Position numbers and translations under genes: made by a program
In this document: in pieces, positions 1-8,379 of the stretch
Layout: each line of letters begins with the position of its first letter
Numbering within the stretch: the first letter of the stretch is position 1
Notes under the pieces: model-generated
Seen by the model: the letters and a program-made list of their open reading frames with translations, nothing else
Database searches by the model: none
What the model was told of the DNA's origin: nothing
Assembly (NCBI RefSeq): GCF_002834295.1
Contig: NZ_PISP01000005.1
Span: 1-64,000 of the forward strand
DNA length: 64,000 nucleotides
DNA from: Rhodohalobacter barkolensis
Lineage (GTDB): Bacteria; Bacteroidota; Rhodothermia; Balneolales; Balneolaceae
Direction: 5' to 3'

Positions 1-188
1 CATAAGAAAAGTGTTTTGGTTATGAAAATTTTCAGATTTGCGGTATATCTTGCTTTTTATCACTTTAATTGCAGTGAATGGCAAAACCGGTTAAACACCA
101 AACCGTTATGCCCACTTCAAAAAATCTAATTTCTTCCGGTTTTCATCGTTAATAATTACATTCAGGTAAACAAAACACTTTTCTTATG
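1..188. repeat. 18-bp perfect inverted repeat flanking the promoter region of the first antitoxin gene
   Basis: Bases 1-18 (CATAAGAAAAGTGTTTTG) are the exact reverse complement of bases 171-188, and pairing continues with one mismatch to about base 22. The right arm ends in the ATG of the antitoxin gene (186-188). The left arm, read on the minus strand, also ends in an ATG (3-1), so a divergent gene leaving the window may share the same leader. The repeat may extend beyond the left edge, which cannot be seen. Confidence 0.75.
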
Positions 189-419
189 ATTACCGATTTA
201 AAAGAGATTGAAAATTCAGCGCTGAGTCTAAACAAAAAAGATAAAGCGCGTCTGGCTGATAAATTACTGCAAAGCATTCATGGCAAAATTGATCCTGAAA
301 TTGAACAGGCCTGGATTGATGAAGTCCAAAAGAGAAAAGAGTCACTTAAATCGGGCGAAGCTTCTCTTCATTCTGCTTCGGATGTCATTAATGAAGCAAG
401 AAAACGACTTCAGAAGTGA
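186..419 (+). CDS. Addiction-module antitoxin, RelB/Unstab_antitox-like
   Basis: A 77-residue, highly charged protein. The N-terminal half reads as the addiction-module antitoxin family: a leucine-rich helix with KDKARLADKLLQSI, then EIEQAWIDEVQKR, then a tail ending in a basic helix (VINEARKRLQK). Such proteins bind and neutralise a RelE/ParE toxin and usually repress their own promoter. The next gene begins inside its stop codon (GTGA at 416-419), so the two are translationally coupled, as expected for a toxin-antitoxin pair. The ATG lies inside the right arm of the 18-bp inverted repeat, so that repeat may also be part of the operator. The family assignment is from recognised motifs; regulation is inferred. 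Confidence 0.85.
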   Translation: MITDLKEIENSALSLNKKDKARLADKLLQSIHGKIDPEIEQAWIDEVQKRKESLKSGEASLHSASDVINEARKRLQK

Positions 420-706
420 CAATTAAATTTCATTCGGAAGCCAAAAAAGAATTTTTTGAAGCAGCCGACTATTACGAGGAACAGGTCGTTGGCTTAGGTG
501 ATGTTTTTATTGATGAGGTAGAAAAAGTATTGGATGTAATCGAGCAGCAGCCAGCTTCGGGGACCAAAATCACAAAAACTGAACGAAGATTTTTAGTGTC
601 GCGCTTTCCCTACGGAATTATCTACTCAGTTGAAGAAGATCAGATTACAATATTTGCTGTAATGAATTTAAAGCGTAAACCGGGGTACTGGAAATCTCGA
701 ACTTAA
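416..706 (+). CDS. RelE/ParE-family toxin
   Basis: A 96-residue protein with the RelE/ParE fold signature: an N-terminal helix pair (AKKEFFEAADYYEEQ), a central strand region with RFLVSRFPYGIIYSV, and the C-terminal strand motif LKRKPGYWKSR, close to the usual RRxPGYWxxR ending of this family. RelE members cut mRNA at the ribosome whereas ParE members poison gyrase; the sequence does not decide which applies here. The start is a GTG overlapping the antitoxin stop by four bases. The length is normal for the family and nothing suggests a broken gene, so the module is probably intact. Confidence 0.87.
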   Translation: MTIKFHSEAKKEFFEAADYYEEQVVGLGDVFIDEVEKVLDVIEQQPASGTKITKTERRFLVSRFPYGIIYSVEEDQITIFAVMNLKRKPGYWKSRT

Positions 707-897
707 AACCTGTGAGTATAACCAGCGGTTCCCCGAGTGGTCGGGGCAGGCTGTGCGATCGGGTTGTGGTTGGTTGTCACTGGCTTTGATTCAGCCCCGC
801 AGCAGAATTGCCAAACCGTTAAGTACCCTTCATTTATCTTGCAATAATTCCACACCCTTCTTAGTTTCATATAGAAACCATAACGGAACTAACTCTT
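707..897. other. Intergenic spacer between two toxin-antitoxin modules, with hairpin
   Basis: This 191-bp spacer holds a short stem (CCCCGA, loop GTGG, TCGGGG, about 732-747) without a T-run, and the sequence CCAAACCGTTA at 811-821, which is also found at 98-108. The two copies bracket the RelB/RelE pair. No coding sequence is seen here. The promoter for the next module presumably lies in 840-897. Confidence 0.45.
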
Positions 898-1137
898 ATG
901 CCTAGTATCACAGTCAAAAACATTCCCAAGGAAATTTATGATCGTGTCCGTGAGCAGGCCAACGCACACCATCGCAGTATCAACAGTGAAATTATTGTCT
1001 GTTTGGAGCAAGCTGTTAAACCTCAACAGGTTTCCACTGACGATATTTTGCAAGAAGCACGTCGATTGCGTAAAAAGGCAAAAGGAAGCCTCTCTTCCGA
1101 AGAGATTGAATCTGCTATTAATCAGGGTCGTCCATGA
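898..1137 (+). CDS. FitA-like ribbon-helix-helix antitoxin
   Basis: A 79-residue protein beginning MPSITVKNIPKEIYDRVREQ, a ribbon-helix-helix start typical of FitA/Arc-type antitoxins: a DNA-binding beta strand, helix A up to about residue 22, a turn with RSINSEI, and helix B to about residue 40. Residues 41-79 are charged and are expected to wrap the toxin. The ATGA overlap with the PIN gene (1134-1137) supports a FitAB/VapBC operon. The complex probably represses its own promoter in the 840-897 region. No defect is visible. Confidence 0.88.
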   Translation: MPSITVKNIPKEIYDRVREQANAHHRSINSEIIVCLEQAVKPQQVSTDDILQEARRLRKKAKGSLSSEEIESAINQGRP

Positions 1138-1538
1138 TCGTAGTAGATACTAATATTCTTGCTCACTTCTGGCTGCCATCAGATTCAACGGATCTTTGTG
1201 ACCTACTCTTCCAAAAAGATCCACAGTGGGTAGCCCCTATTCTTTGGAGAAGTGAATTTCGAAATGTAGTAACGCTGTATTTAAGAAAAGAGTTGATCGA
1301 TTTAGCACAAGCATTGCTGATTATGGAGAAGGCTGAACTTCAAATGAAAGATCAACAGTTTCAGGTGAACTCAGTGCAAGTCCTTCATCATGTTAGTTAC
1401 TCGACTTGTTCTTCCTACGATTGTGAATTTGTCAGCTTAGCCAAGGACCTTGATCTTGAACTTGTTACTATGGACAACCAAATTCTACAAGAGTTTCCAG
1501 ACATAGCCAAACATCCAAAGAATGTAGTTGAGTCGTAA
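1134..1538 (+). CDS. PIN-domain ribonuclease toxin, VapC/FitB-like
   Basis: A 134-residue PIN-domain protein. The acidic metal-binding positions of the family can be placed: D5 in VVDTNIL, E41 in WRSEFRN, D96 in SSYDCEF and D114 in VTMDNQI. VapC toxins are Mg2+-dependent RNases that usually cut tRNA or rRNA and are held in check by the partner antitoxin. The gene overlaps fitA by four bases. All four acidic residues are present, so it is probably active. The RNA target cannot be read from sequence. Confidence 0.9.
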   Translation: MIVVDTNILAHFWLPSDSTDLCDLLFQKDPQWVAPILWRSEFRNVVTLYLRKELIDLAQALLIMEKAELQMKDQQFQVNSVQVLHHVSYSTCSSYDCEFVSLAKDLDLELVTMDNQILQEFPDIAKHPKNVVES

Positions 1539-1830
1539 ATTTGGTCAGGAACCTTACCCGCACATTTATTTGAATATACCTCTGCTTTTCTTTGCGTTCA
1601 TATTTTTAAAACTCTTCTTTCGTTACTTGCTAATTGAAAATCAATCCGCGTGTCGGTTAAATCGCACGCCCTTACATTCCCAATAGACAATATTCAGATA
1701 TCATCTTCAAAAGTAGACAGGTCTGAATGTGTGTCAAAAATTGCAAACAGCCTTGTTTGATTGGGGAGGTTTGTTAGATTAAGAAGTCGTTCACGATTAA
1801 CTGATACTTTTCAATCTACATTTGTACTCA
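1539..1830. other. Intergenic region, no gene seen
   Basis: The 292 bp between the VapC-like toxin and the serine hydrolase contain only short open frames without family resemblance. I see no terminator with a T-run. The leader of the hydrolase gene probably occupies the last 100 bases. Confidence 0.5.
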
Positions 1831-3495
1831 ATGGCCTCATTCAAAATTTTACTGATAAACCTGATCGGTTTACTCTTCTTATTTGCTCCATTGGATCTGT
1901 TTTCTCAAACCTATGCCGACAGTTCTGCAGTTGCTCAGCTCGATTCCATTTTCAGCGACTGGGATTCTGAAACCAATCCCGGTTGCGCGGTTGGAGTTTC
2001 TCAGGAGGGACGTCCATTGGTGATGCGAGCCTACGGGATGGCTGACCTGGAAAATCCGACACCTAATACCCCCTCAACCATTTTTGAAGCAGGGTCAGTT
2101 TCCAAACAGTTTGTTTCCGCATCCATGATTCTACTGGCACTTGAAGGAGAGATTTCATTGGAGGGTGATGTCAGGGAGATCATTCCCGAACTCCCTGACT
2201 ATGGAGAGACGATCACCTGGCGCCATCTGTTGAACCACACGTCAGGACTAAGAGACTGGGGAAGTGTAGCTTCCATTTCTGGTTGGGGACGATCTAACCG
2301 AACGCACAACCACGATCATGTTCTGGATATTGTGAGCCGGCAGTCACGGCTCAACTTACCGCCGGGTGAACGCTACTCCTACAGCAACACCGGCTACAAC
2401 CTGATGGCAATTGCTATCGAGCGTATTACGGGTGAACCATTTGCTGATTATTCCAATAGTGAAATATTTGAACCGCTTGGAATGACCTCCACTCAGTGGC
2501 GGGACGACTACACCCGAATTGTTAAAGGCAGAAGTTCAGCCTATTCCGGTCAGGCCGGAGATGAGGAGTACACCATCAACCGGCCGATTGAAAATGTGCA
2601 CGGAAATGGCGGTTTGCTTACAACAGTCGGTGACTTGCTGGCCTGGACGTATGCCATTCAATCCGGCTACTTCGGTGAGGAGTTTCATCAAGAACTTATC
2701 AAACAGGGAGTGCTCGAGAGTGGCAGAACCATCTCCTATGCATCGGCCGTACGTGTGGATGAAGATCACGGGTATCGTCAGATCACTCACACCGGCGCAA
2801 CCAGCGGTTACAGAGCTTATCTGAGCATCTATCCGGAAGTAGATCTTTCTGTAGCTCTGCTGTGTAATGTGACCGGCGCCAGTCCGGGAAGTCTGGGCAG
2901 TGCTGTTTCGGAGGTTTTTCTTGAAGAGCGGGATGCTGATGAAACTCAACCTGAAAAAGGAATTGTTCAGCGGAGTGACGAGCAACTTAAAGAGTGGACC
3001 GGAATCTGGAGTGATCCGAGAAATTATCGGGCCACAGAAATTACGTGGGAAGATGGCGAACTGAGGTTAAATGGAAATACAACTCTCCATCCAATCTCCG
3101 GAACGGAAGTTCGAGTTGGCAGCTCAGAAACTCTCTATCGCTTTGTGGATCGCGGAGATGACCACCCACACATTCAGGTTGTTCGGGAAGGTTTTGAAGA
3201 GGAGGTTCTCAATCCTGAAAACTCTGCGGAAGAATTTGATGAATCTTGGACTGATTTTGCAGGAATTTATGCGAGTCCGGATGCAGAAACGGAAGTCCGA
3301 ATTGAGCTGAAGGGAGATCAATTGGTGGCATACCGGCGTCCGGCTGAAATGTTTGAACTGGAGCCTGTTTACGAAAATACATATTTGGCTCAGGGTTGGG
3401 GTTTAGTCCGATTTGTAATGGATGAAAATGACGAGGTAAATGAATTTATCTACAGCAGTGGCAGGGTATATGATCTTCGGTTTGAAAGGAAATAA
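1831..3495 (+). CDS. Secreted serine hydrolase, beta-lactamase/class C PBP-like family
   Basis: A 554-residue exported protein. Residues 1-25 form a signal peptide (hydrophobic core, then LFSQ|TYAD). The catalytic domain, roughly 35-375, carries the class C triad motifs: SVSK at 89-92 (nucleophile Ser89, Lys92), YSN at 184-186 and HTG at 320-322. Such proteins act as periplasmic esterases, D-aminopeptidases or peptidases; true beta-lactamase activity cannot be assumed. Residues 385-554 form an extra C-terminal region with two lipocalin-like beta-rich segments, common in this family. The ATG at 1831 is chosen over an in-frame TTG at 1822 because it gives a clean signal peptide. It is a single gene with a stem-loop after the stop. 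Confidence 0.88.
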   Translation: MASFKILLINLIGLLFLFAPLDLFSQTYADSSAVAQLDSIFSDWDSETNPGCAVGVSQEGRPLVMRAYGMADLENPTPNTPSTIFEAGSVSKQFVSASMILLALEGEISLEGDVREIIPELPDYGETITWRHLLNHTSGLRDWGSVASISGWGRSNRTHNHDHVLDIVSRQSRLNLPPGERYSYSNTGYNLMAIAIERITGEPFADYSNSEIFEPLGMTSTQWRDDYTRIVKGRSSAYSGQAGDEEYTINRPIENVHGNGGLLTTVGDLLAWTYAIQSGYFGEEFHQELIKQGVLESGRTISYASAVRVDEDHGYRQITHTGATSGYRAYLSIYPEVDLSVALLCNVTGASPGSLGSAVSEVFLEERDADETQPEKGIVQRSDEQLKEWTGIWSDPRNYRATEITWEDGELRLNGNTTLHPISGTEVRVGSSETLYRFVDRGDDHPHIQVVREGFEEEVLNPENSAEEFDESWTDFAGIYASPDAETEVRIELKGDQLVAYRRPAEMFELEPVYENTYLAQGWGLVRFVMDENDEVNEFIYSSGRVYDLRFERK

Positions 3496-3498
3496 TAA

Positions 3499-3536
3499 AG
3501 TCACGGAACTGATAAATGTTTTATAGTTCCGTGACT
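3499..3536. terminator. Perfect 12-bp stem-loop between convergent genes
   Basis: AGTCACGGAACT (3499-3510) and AGTTCCGTGACT (3525-3536) are perfect reverse complements around a 14-nt loop. It sits between the stop of the plus-strand hydrolase and the stop of the minus-strand lipoprotein. There is no long T-run on either side, so its role as a shared terminator is likely but not certain. Confidence 0.6.
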
Positions 3537-3542
3537 AAGAAA

Positions 3543-4373
3543 CTAACCACATTCCGTGTTTTCGAAGTTACTGTCCCAACAAGCTTTCTCTCCGTTGTTA
3601 TAATCAGGCGCGATCAGGTACCCTTCATTTGTGTCAGAATTCCATTCTATTTCAACCGTGGAATCCTCTTCTGCATTAAAATAAATAGCACTTTTTATAT
3701 GTCCATCTTTTTCGAAATTGATAGTATCACCAAGATTTCCATTTCGGTTGGATAGAACCTCCAGCTGCAGATTGGCTTGGTTCTCGTCAGTGATATTCCA
3801 GCTTAATTCTGAAACAGGTTCTCCGTCATTCTCTCCAAGAAGCCGGTAGTAAGTCCAGGTACCGATTCGGTTTTCAGGTGACGTAATTCCGGTGAATAAA
3901 AGATAATTATCCAGTCCCAAGGCGGAATTTGTGACATAAAAGTCCCATACAACTTGTCCGTCAGACTGTTCAGATGCAGCTAATCGAACTTCCATATTTT
4001 GGTTTTGATGGCTTGATGAATAACTCCAGACCCACTCGTTATCTTCACTGAATTCGGGATCTGCCTGGGTTGCAGCAGTTAAAAGTACCTTGGGTATGGC
4101 AAGATTCAGATCAACAACAGTTTTCATCACAAATGCCCGGATGGCAGCATTTGAAAAATGGCTGAAGTGTTCATTTTCAGCTTCAAAATCTGAAGAACTG
4201 GTAAGCTGAGCCTCTTCCGTATCAAATGTTGAGAAGCTCATATCCATGGATTCGGTAGGAGGCAACTGCGGCGGTTCTTCTTCAAAACCGGAAATCGAAT
4301 CCTGGCATCCTGCAAAGAGTGTCACTATTCCTGCAAAAAAAAGTGAAGCAAAAAGTATTTTTTTCAAGACCAT
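3543..4373 (-). CDS. Predicted lipoprotein of unknown function
   Basis: A 276-residue protein I do not recognise. The chosen ATG (4373) gives MVLKKILFASLFFAG followed by the lipobox FAGC, with the lipidated cysteine at residue 23. The open frame extends 45 codons upstream, but that extension lacks signal character. The mature part is rich in Glu, Ser, Asn and Trp, with alternating strand-like segments (for example VVWDFYVTNSALGLDNYLLF and IGTWTYYRLL), suggesting a beta-rich domain attached to the outer membrane or facing the periplasm. It is transcribed convergently with the serine hydrolase and divergently from the GCS-like operon. Confidence 0.75.
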   Translation of the reverse strand: MVLKKILFASLFFAGIVTLFAGCQDSISGFEEEPPQLPPTESMDMSFSTFDTEEAQLTSSSDFEAENEHFSHFSNAAIRAFVMKTVVDLNLAIPKVLLTAATQADPEFSEDNEWVWSYSSSHQNQNMEVRLAASEQSDGQVVWDFYVTNSALGLDNYLLFTGITSPENRIGTWTYYRLLGENDGEPVSELSWNITDENQANLQLEVLSNRNGNLGDTINFEKDGHIKSAIYFNAEEDSTVEIEWNSDTNEGYLIAPDYNNGEKACWDSNFENTECG

Positions 4374-4540
4374 ATCGAAATAATTTGATGTTAGTTTTCT
4401 TATTAAATCATCTCCGGCGGAAAAATGTTCCACTATTATTTGAGGTCTTCTTGAATTTGTGAGTTGAAAGGTTGTAAAAACTGTTTGCTTTAACCCGCAT
4501 TTATTCAATAATTACATCAGGCAAGAAAATAAATGAATCT

Positions 4541-6469
4541 ATGGGCGACGAGCGAGTACATTTACCCGAATCGAAGGAGGAGTCTCAGCAATTTCTCAAA
4601 TATCTGCTGCGTGATGTTCGTGCAATGGAAAAAATGCTGAACGAGGGATGGTTTGAGATCGACAATGTTCGGATTGGAGCGGAGCAGGAGGTCTGCCTGA
4701 TTGATCAATATGCGAAACCGTCACCCATTGCCATGGAGTTGATGGAAAAATTAGGCGACAACGGTTTCACAACTGAACTTGCCCGATTCAACCTGGAAGC
4801 TAATCTGACTCCACAGCTTTTTGAAGGGAAATGTCTGAGCAATCTGGAGACTGAAATTCTTGAAAAGCTGGATCAAATTCGGGATGTCATGCGCGATTTT
4901 GATGGAGATGTAGCTCTTGCCGGCGTTTTGCCAACTATACGGAAGTCGGATCTGGACATCAAAAATCTGACTCCACTCCAGCGCTATCGCGCCCTGTGTG
5001 ACGCCATTAATAAACTTCGCGGTGAAGAGTACGATTTACGTATTCAGGGTGCAGATGAACTTTTGATGCGATTCGACACACCGCTTCTTGAAGCATCGAA
5101 CACAGGTTTTCAGGTGCATTTGCAGGTAAGCCCAAATGAGTTTGTGGAGAAGTACAATCTGGCTCAGGCTATCGCGGGTCCCGTTCTGGCATCGGCGGTA
5201 AATTCACCCCTACTTTTTGGTAAACGTTTGTGGAGTGAAACGAGAATCGCGCTGTTTCATCAATCGGTAGATACTCGAACAGTGGGAGACCATTTGAGGG
5301 ATTCGAGTCCCAGGGTAACATTTGGAAATGACTGGATCAAAGAGAGCATTCTGGAGATTTATCGAGAAGACATTGCCAGATACCGGGTCATACTCAGTTC
5401 GAATGTAGATGAAGATGTTGAGAAACTGCTGGAGGAGGGAAAGGTCCCTCAACTCAGAGCTCTGCAGATTCATAATGGAACCGTTTATCGATGGAATCGA
5501 CCCTGTTACGGAATCAGTGAAGGGAAACCGCATCTTAGGATTGAAAACCGGGTATTTCCGTCCGGACCTACGGTATCGGATGAAATTGCCAATGCCGCAT
5601 TCTGGCTCGGACTGCTGAACGGCATGGGTCAACACTATCCAAACATCCATGAAAAGCTTGACTTTGACGATGTTCGGATGAACTTCTTTGCAGCATCAAA
5701 ACTGGGTATGGATACAAAGTTCCGATGGATCAATGATAAACGCGTATCGGCTGTGGAGCTGATTACTGAGGAATTATTGCCTATTGCCAGGGAAGGTTTG
5801 GAAAATGCCGGTGTAGACAAAGGAGACATCTCCAGTTATCTCGATATAATTGAGGATCGTGCCGATTCGGGGCAAACAGGCAGCTTCTGGATGGTGAAAT
5901 CGTATAATGAGCTTTCCAAGAAAGTATCGCGCGAGCAGGCGTTGACGGCTCTGACCAACGCAATGGTGAAAAATCAGAAAAAGGGCGAGCCGGTTCATCG
6001 CTGGGGGCTGGCCAAAGTTGATGATATGGAGAACTGGCAGCCTCATACACTGTTGGTTGAAGAGTTTATGACAACGGATCTTTTTACGGTGCAAAAAGAC
6101 GACATTTTGGAACTGGTTGCGAATCTGATTGACTGGAGAAGAATCCGGTACGTGCCCGTTGAAGATGACAGCAAGCACCTTGTTGGGCTGATCACGATGA
6201 GAAAAGTTTTCAGAGACTATAACAATGTTATTCACGGCAAATCAAAAGAAAGTACATCAGTCGATGACATCATGATCAAAAATCCGATCACCATACATCC
6301 GGAAGCTTCAATTCTCCAGGCGATTGAAATTATGGATGAGCAGCAGATCGGGTGCCTGCCGGTGGTTAAGAATAACAGGCTGGTGGGTGTGATTACGGAA
6401 CAAAATTATATGACGATTACCAAGCGTCTGCTCAGGGTGCTGGATAAAAAGAAATCACTAAATTCGTAG
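4541..6469 (+). CDS. Glutamate-cysteine ligase-like (GCS2) enzyme with C-terminal CBS pair
   Basis: A 642-residue two-part protein. Residues about 15-430 match the GCS2/carboxylate-amine ligase family: RIGAEQE (metal and nucleotide-binding strand), LARFNLEANLTP, NTGFQVHLQV, NSPLLFGKRLWSETR and HLRIENRVFPSGP. Such enzymes use ATP to join the gamma-carboxyl of glutamate, or a similar acid, to an amine. Residues about 508-640 are two CBS motifs (VEEFMTTDLFTV, VDDIMIKNPITI), which usually bind adenine nucleotides and regulate activity. The enzyme is probably cytosolic. It is the first gene of a three-gene operon, 20 bp before its paralogue. The substrate is unknown; ordinary glutathione synthesis would not need two copies. 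The fusion of ligase and CBS pair is clear from sequence. Confidence 0.85.
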   Translation: MGDERVHLPESKEESQQFLKYLLRDVRAMEKMLNEGWFEIDNVRIGAEQEVCLIDQYAKPSPIAMELMEKLGDNGFTTELARFNLEANLTPQLFEGKCLSNLETEILEKLDQIRDVMRDFDGDVALAGVLPTIRKSDLDIKNLTPLQRYRALCDAINKLRGEEYDLRIQGADELLMRFDTPLLEASNTGFQVHLQVSPNEFVEKYNLAQAIAGPVLASAVNSPLLFGKRLWSETRIALFHQSVDTRTVGDHLRDSSPRVTFGNDWIKESILEIYREDIARYRVILSSNVDEDVEKLLEEGKVPQLRALQIHNGTVYRWNRPCYGISEGKPHLRIENRVFPSGPTVSDEIANAAFWLGLLNGMGQHYPNIHEKLDFDDVRMNFFAASKLGMDTKFRWINDKRVSAVELITEELLPIAREGLENAGVDKGDISSYLDIIEDRADSGQTGSFWMVKSYNELSKKVSREQALTALTNAMVKNQKKGEPVHRWGLAKVDDMENWQPHTLLVEEFMTTDLFTVQKDDILELVANLIDWRRIRYVPVEDDSKHLVGLITMRKVFRDYNNVIHGKSKESTSVDDIMIKNPITIHPEASILQAIEIMDEQQIGCLPVVKNNRLVGVITEQNYMTITKRLLRVLDKKKSLNS

Positions 6470-6489
6470 GTATGTAAAGACAAAAGGTC

Positions 6490-8379
6490 ATGGGGCAGCA
6501 AAAACTTTCAATAGCAAAAAATCCTGAAAACAGGAAACACTTCTTAAAGCATCTTCTGCACGATGTGGAGGCTATTGAAAGAATGATGGAGCTGGGTCTT
6601 TTCGAGAAAGGGGTAGTTAGAATCGGTGCGGAACAAGAGTTCTGTCTGGTCGACAGTCATTTTAAACCCTCAAAAAATGCATCGAGTGTTCTCCAAATTA
6701 TCAATGACGACCATTTTACTTCAGAACTTGCCAAGTACAATCTCGAAATCAACCTGGATCCTGTAGAAACCGGACCCGATTGTTTTGCAAAGGTGGAGAT
6801 GCAGCTGAGGGTTCTTTTGGAACAAGCGGAAGATGCGGCTTCAAAACTGGACGAAAAGATTATTCTTACAGGTATTTTGCCATCGATCGATTTCAGGGCA
6901 GTTCAGATGGAATACCTTACGCCAAAGGAGAGATATAAAGCACTTGCGGATATTCTTTTTGAACTTCGGGGCGAAGAATTCGAGCTTTATATAGTCGGTG
7001 TGGATGAACTCATTCTCTCCCATAACAATATACTTTTTGAAGCCTGCAATACAAGTTTTCAGTGTCATTTACAGGTTGATCCAGGAAAATTCACGGATAT
7101 GTACAATTGGGCTCAGATGATATCGGGTCCTGTTTTGTCGGTGGCGGCCAATTCACCACTGCTATTAGGTAAACAGCTTTGGGCAGAGACCAGAATTGCA
7201 CTGTTCCAGCAAAGTATCGATACGCGCAGTAAGCTTTACAGTTTTCGTGAAAGAGAACAACGGGTAACCTTTGGTAACAGGTGGATTGAAGGTGTTGGCG
7301 ATGTATTCAAAAATGATATCGCTCGTCATACACTTCTCTTTTCCACTCACATTGAAGAAGACTCCATGAGTATTCTGAATAATGGCGGAATTCCAAAACT
7401 TGAGGCACTGCAGCTGCACAACGGAACCATCTACAAATGGAACAGACCGTGTTACGGCATTACTAACGGGGTGCCGCATTTGCGAATAGAAAACCGGTAT
7501 ATTCCATCCGGACCTACAGAAACGGATGAAATGGCTAATCTTGCATTCTGGGTTGGATTAATGAGCAACATGCCTGAACATTTCGCAGGTAAATGGGAAG
7601 AGCATGCATTTGAGGATGCAAAAGAAAATTTTTACAAAGCGGCGATGTGGGGCATTCAAAGTGGTATGGTATGGGAAAATCGGCATCTTTCGGCAAAAAA
7701 CCTGATACTTGATATACTGATTCCTGTAGCACGGGAAGGTTTGCAGAATTTAGGAGTAAATGAAAAGGATATTGAAAGATATTTGGGGGTTATAAAAAAG
7801 AAGGCGTCCAATTATCTTACCGGATCGAGATGGACAGTAAACAGCTACCGTAAACTCAAAAAAAAGCTGGGTCGTGAAGAGGCAACGATTGCCCTTACGG
7901 CTCTGATGCATGAGCGACGTAAAACAGGTGAGCCATCTTGCAATTGGAAAATTGCGTATCTGGAGGAGCTTGGCAAAATTAACATTCGCTATGATGTGGT
8001 GAGTAATGTAATGAGCACCGACCTGATTACAGTTCATGAAAATGATCTCGCCGAATTGGTTCTTAAAGTTATGGAGTGGAGAAAGATTCGCCATCTACCG
8101 GTTGAAAGCTCAAAAGGTGAACTAAAAGGAATTATTACAAAGAACCGTCTGATTAATTATCTTTCCAACAAAGAAAATGACCCACTCTCTATCGCATCGG
8201 ATGTTATGGAGATAAATCCGGTGGTTATTAGTCCCAATGAGGATATTAAATACGCCATGCTTTTGATGCTGGATAAGAAAATAAGCTGCCTTCCTGTAGT
8301 TGAGAATAACCGGCTTGTTGGTATTATCACAGATAAAGACACCTTTGAGGTTTGGGAAAAGATAAAAAATACAGAATGA
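6490..8379 (+). CDS. Second GCS2-like ligase with C-terminal CBS pair (paralogue)
   Basis: A 629-residue paralogue of the preceding gene with the same layout: GCS2-like core (VRIGAEQEFCLVD, LAKYNLEINLDP, NTSFQCHLQV, NSPLLLGKQLWAETR, HLRIENRYIPSGP) and a CBS pair at about 495-625 (SNVMSTDLITV, SDVMEINPVVI). The two proteins are clearly related across their full length but have diverged, so this is an old duplication rather than a recent copy. Either they form a hetero-oligomer or they act on different substrates. Its stop codon overlaps the ATG of the next gene (ATGA, 8376-8379), coupling it to the deacylase. AT content appears somewhat higher than in the first copy. Confidence 0.85.
   Translation: MGQQKLSIAKNPENRKHFLKHLLHDVEAIERMMELGLFEKGVVRIGAEQEFCLVDSHFKPSKNASSVLQIINDDHFTSELAKYNLEINLDPVETGPDCFAKVEMQLRVLLEQAEDAASKLDEKIILTGILPSIDFRAVQMEYLTPKERYKALADILFELRGEEFELYIVGVDELILSHNNILFEACNTSFQCHLQVDPGKFTDMYNWAQMISGPVLSVAANSPLLLGKQLWAETRIALFQQSIDTRSKLYSFREREQRVTFGNRWIEGVGDVFKNDIARHTLLFSTHIEEDSMSILNNGGIPKLEALQLHNGTIYKWNRPCYGITNGVPHLRIENRYIPSGPTETDEMANLAFWVGLMSNMPEHFAGKWEEHAFEDAKENFYKAAMWGIQSGMVWENRHLSAKNLILDILIPVAREGLQNLGVNEKDIERYLGVIKKKASNYLTGSRWTVNSYRKLKKKLGREEATIALTALMHERRKTGEPSCNWKIAYLEELGKINIRYDVVSNVMSTDLITVHENDLAELVLKVMEWRKIRHLPVESSKGELKGIITKNRLINYLSNKENDPLSIASDVMEINPVVISPNEDIKYAMLLMLDKKISCLPVVENNRLVGIITDKDTFEVWEKIKNTE

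Noticed and set aside
713-760. Small hairpin in the spacer after the RelE-like gene as an RNA gene
   Set aside because: The stem (CCCCGA/TCGGGG) is short, has no T-run and no sign of promoter elements, so a non-coding RNA is not supported.
1-900. Possible integron attC sites around the toxin-antitoxin genes
   Set aside because: Core-like GTTRRRY ends exist, but no paired complementary arms of an attC fold and no integrase were found, so no attachment site is annotated.
2536-2985. 149-codon antisense open frame inside the serine hydrolase gene
   Set aside because: The plus-strand frame carries all catalytic motifs; the antisense frame is a shadow. The same holds for 5210-5650 and 5774-6235 inside the GCS-like gene.
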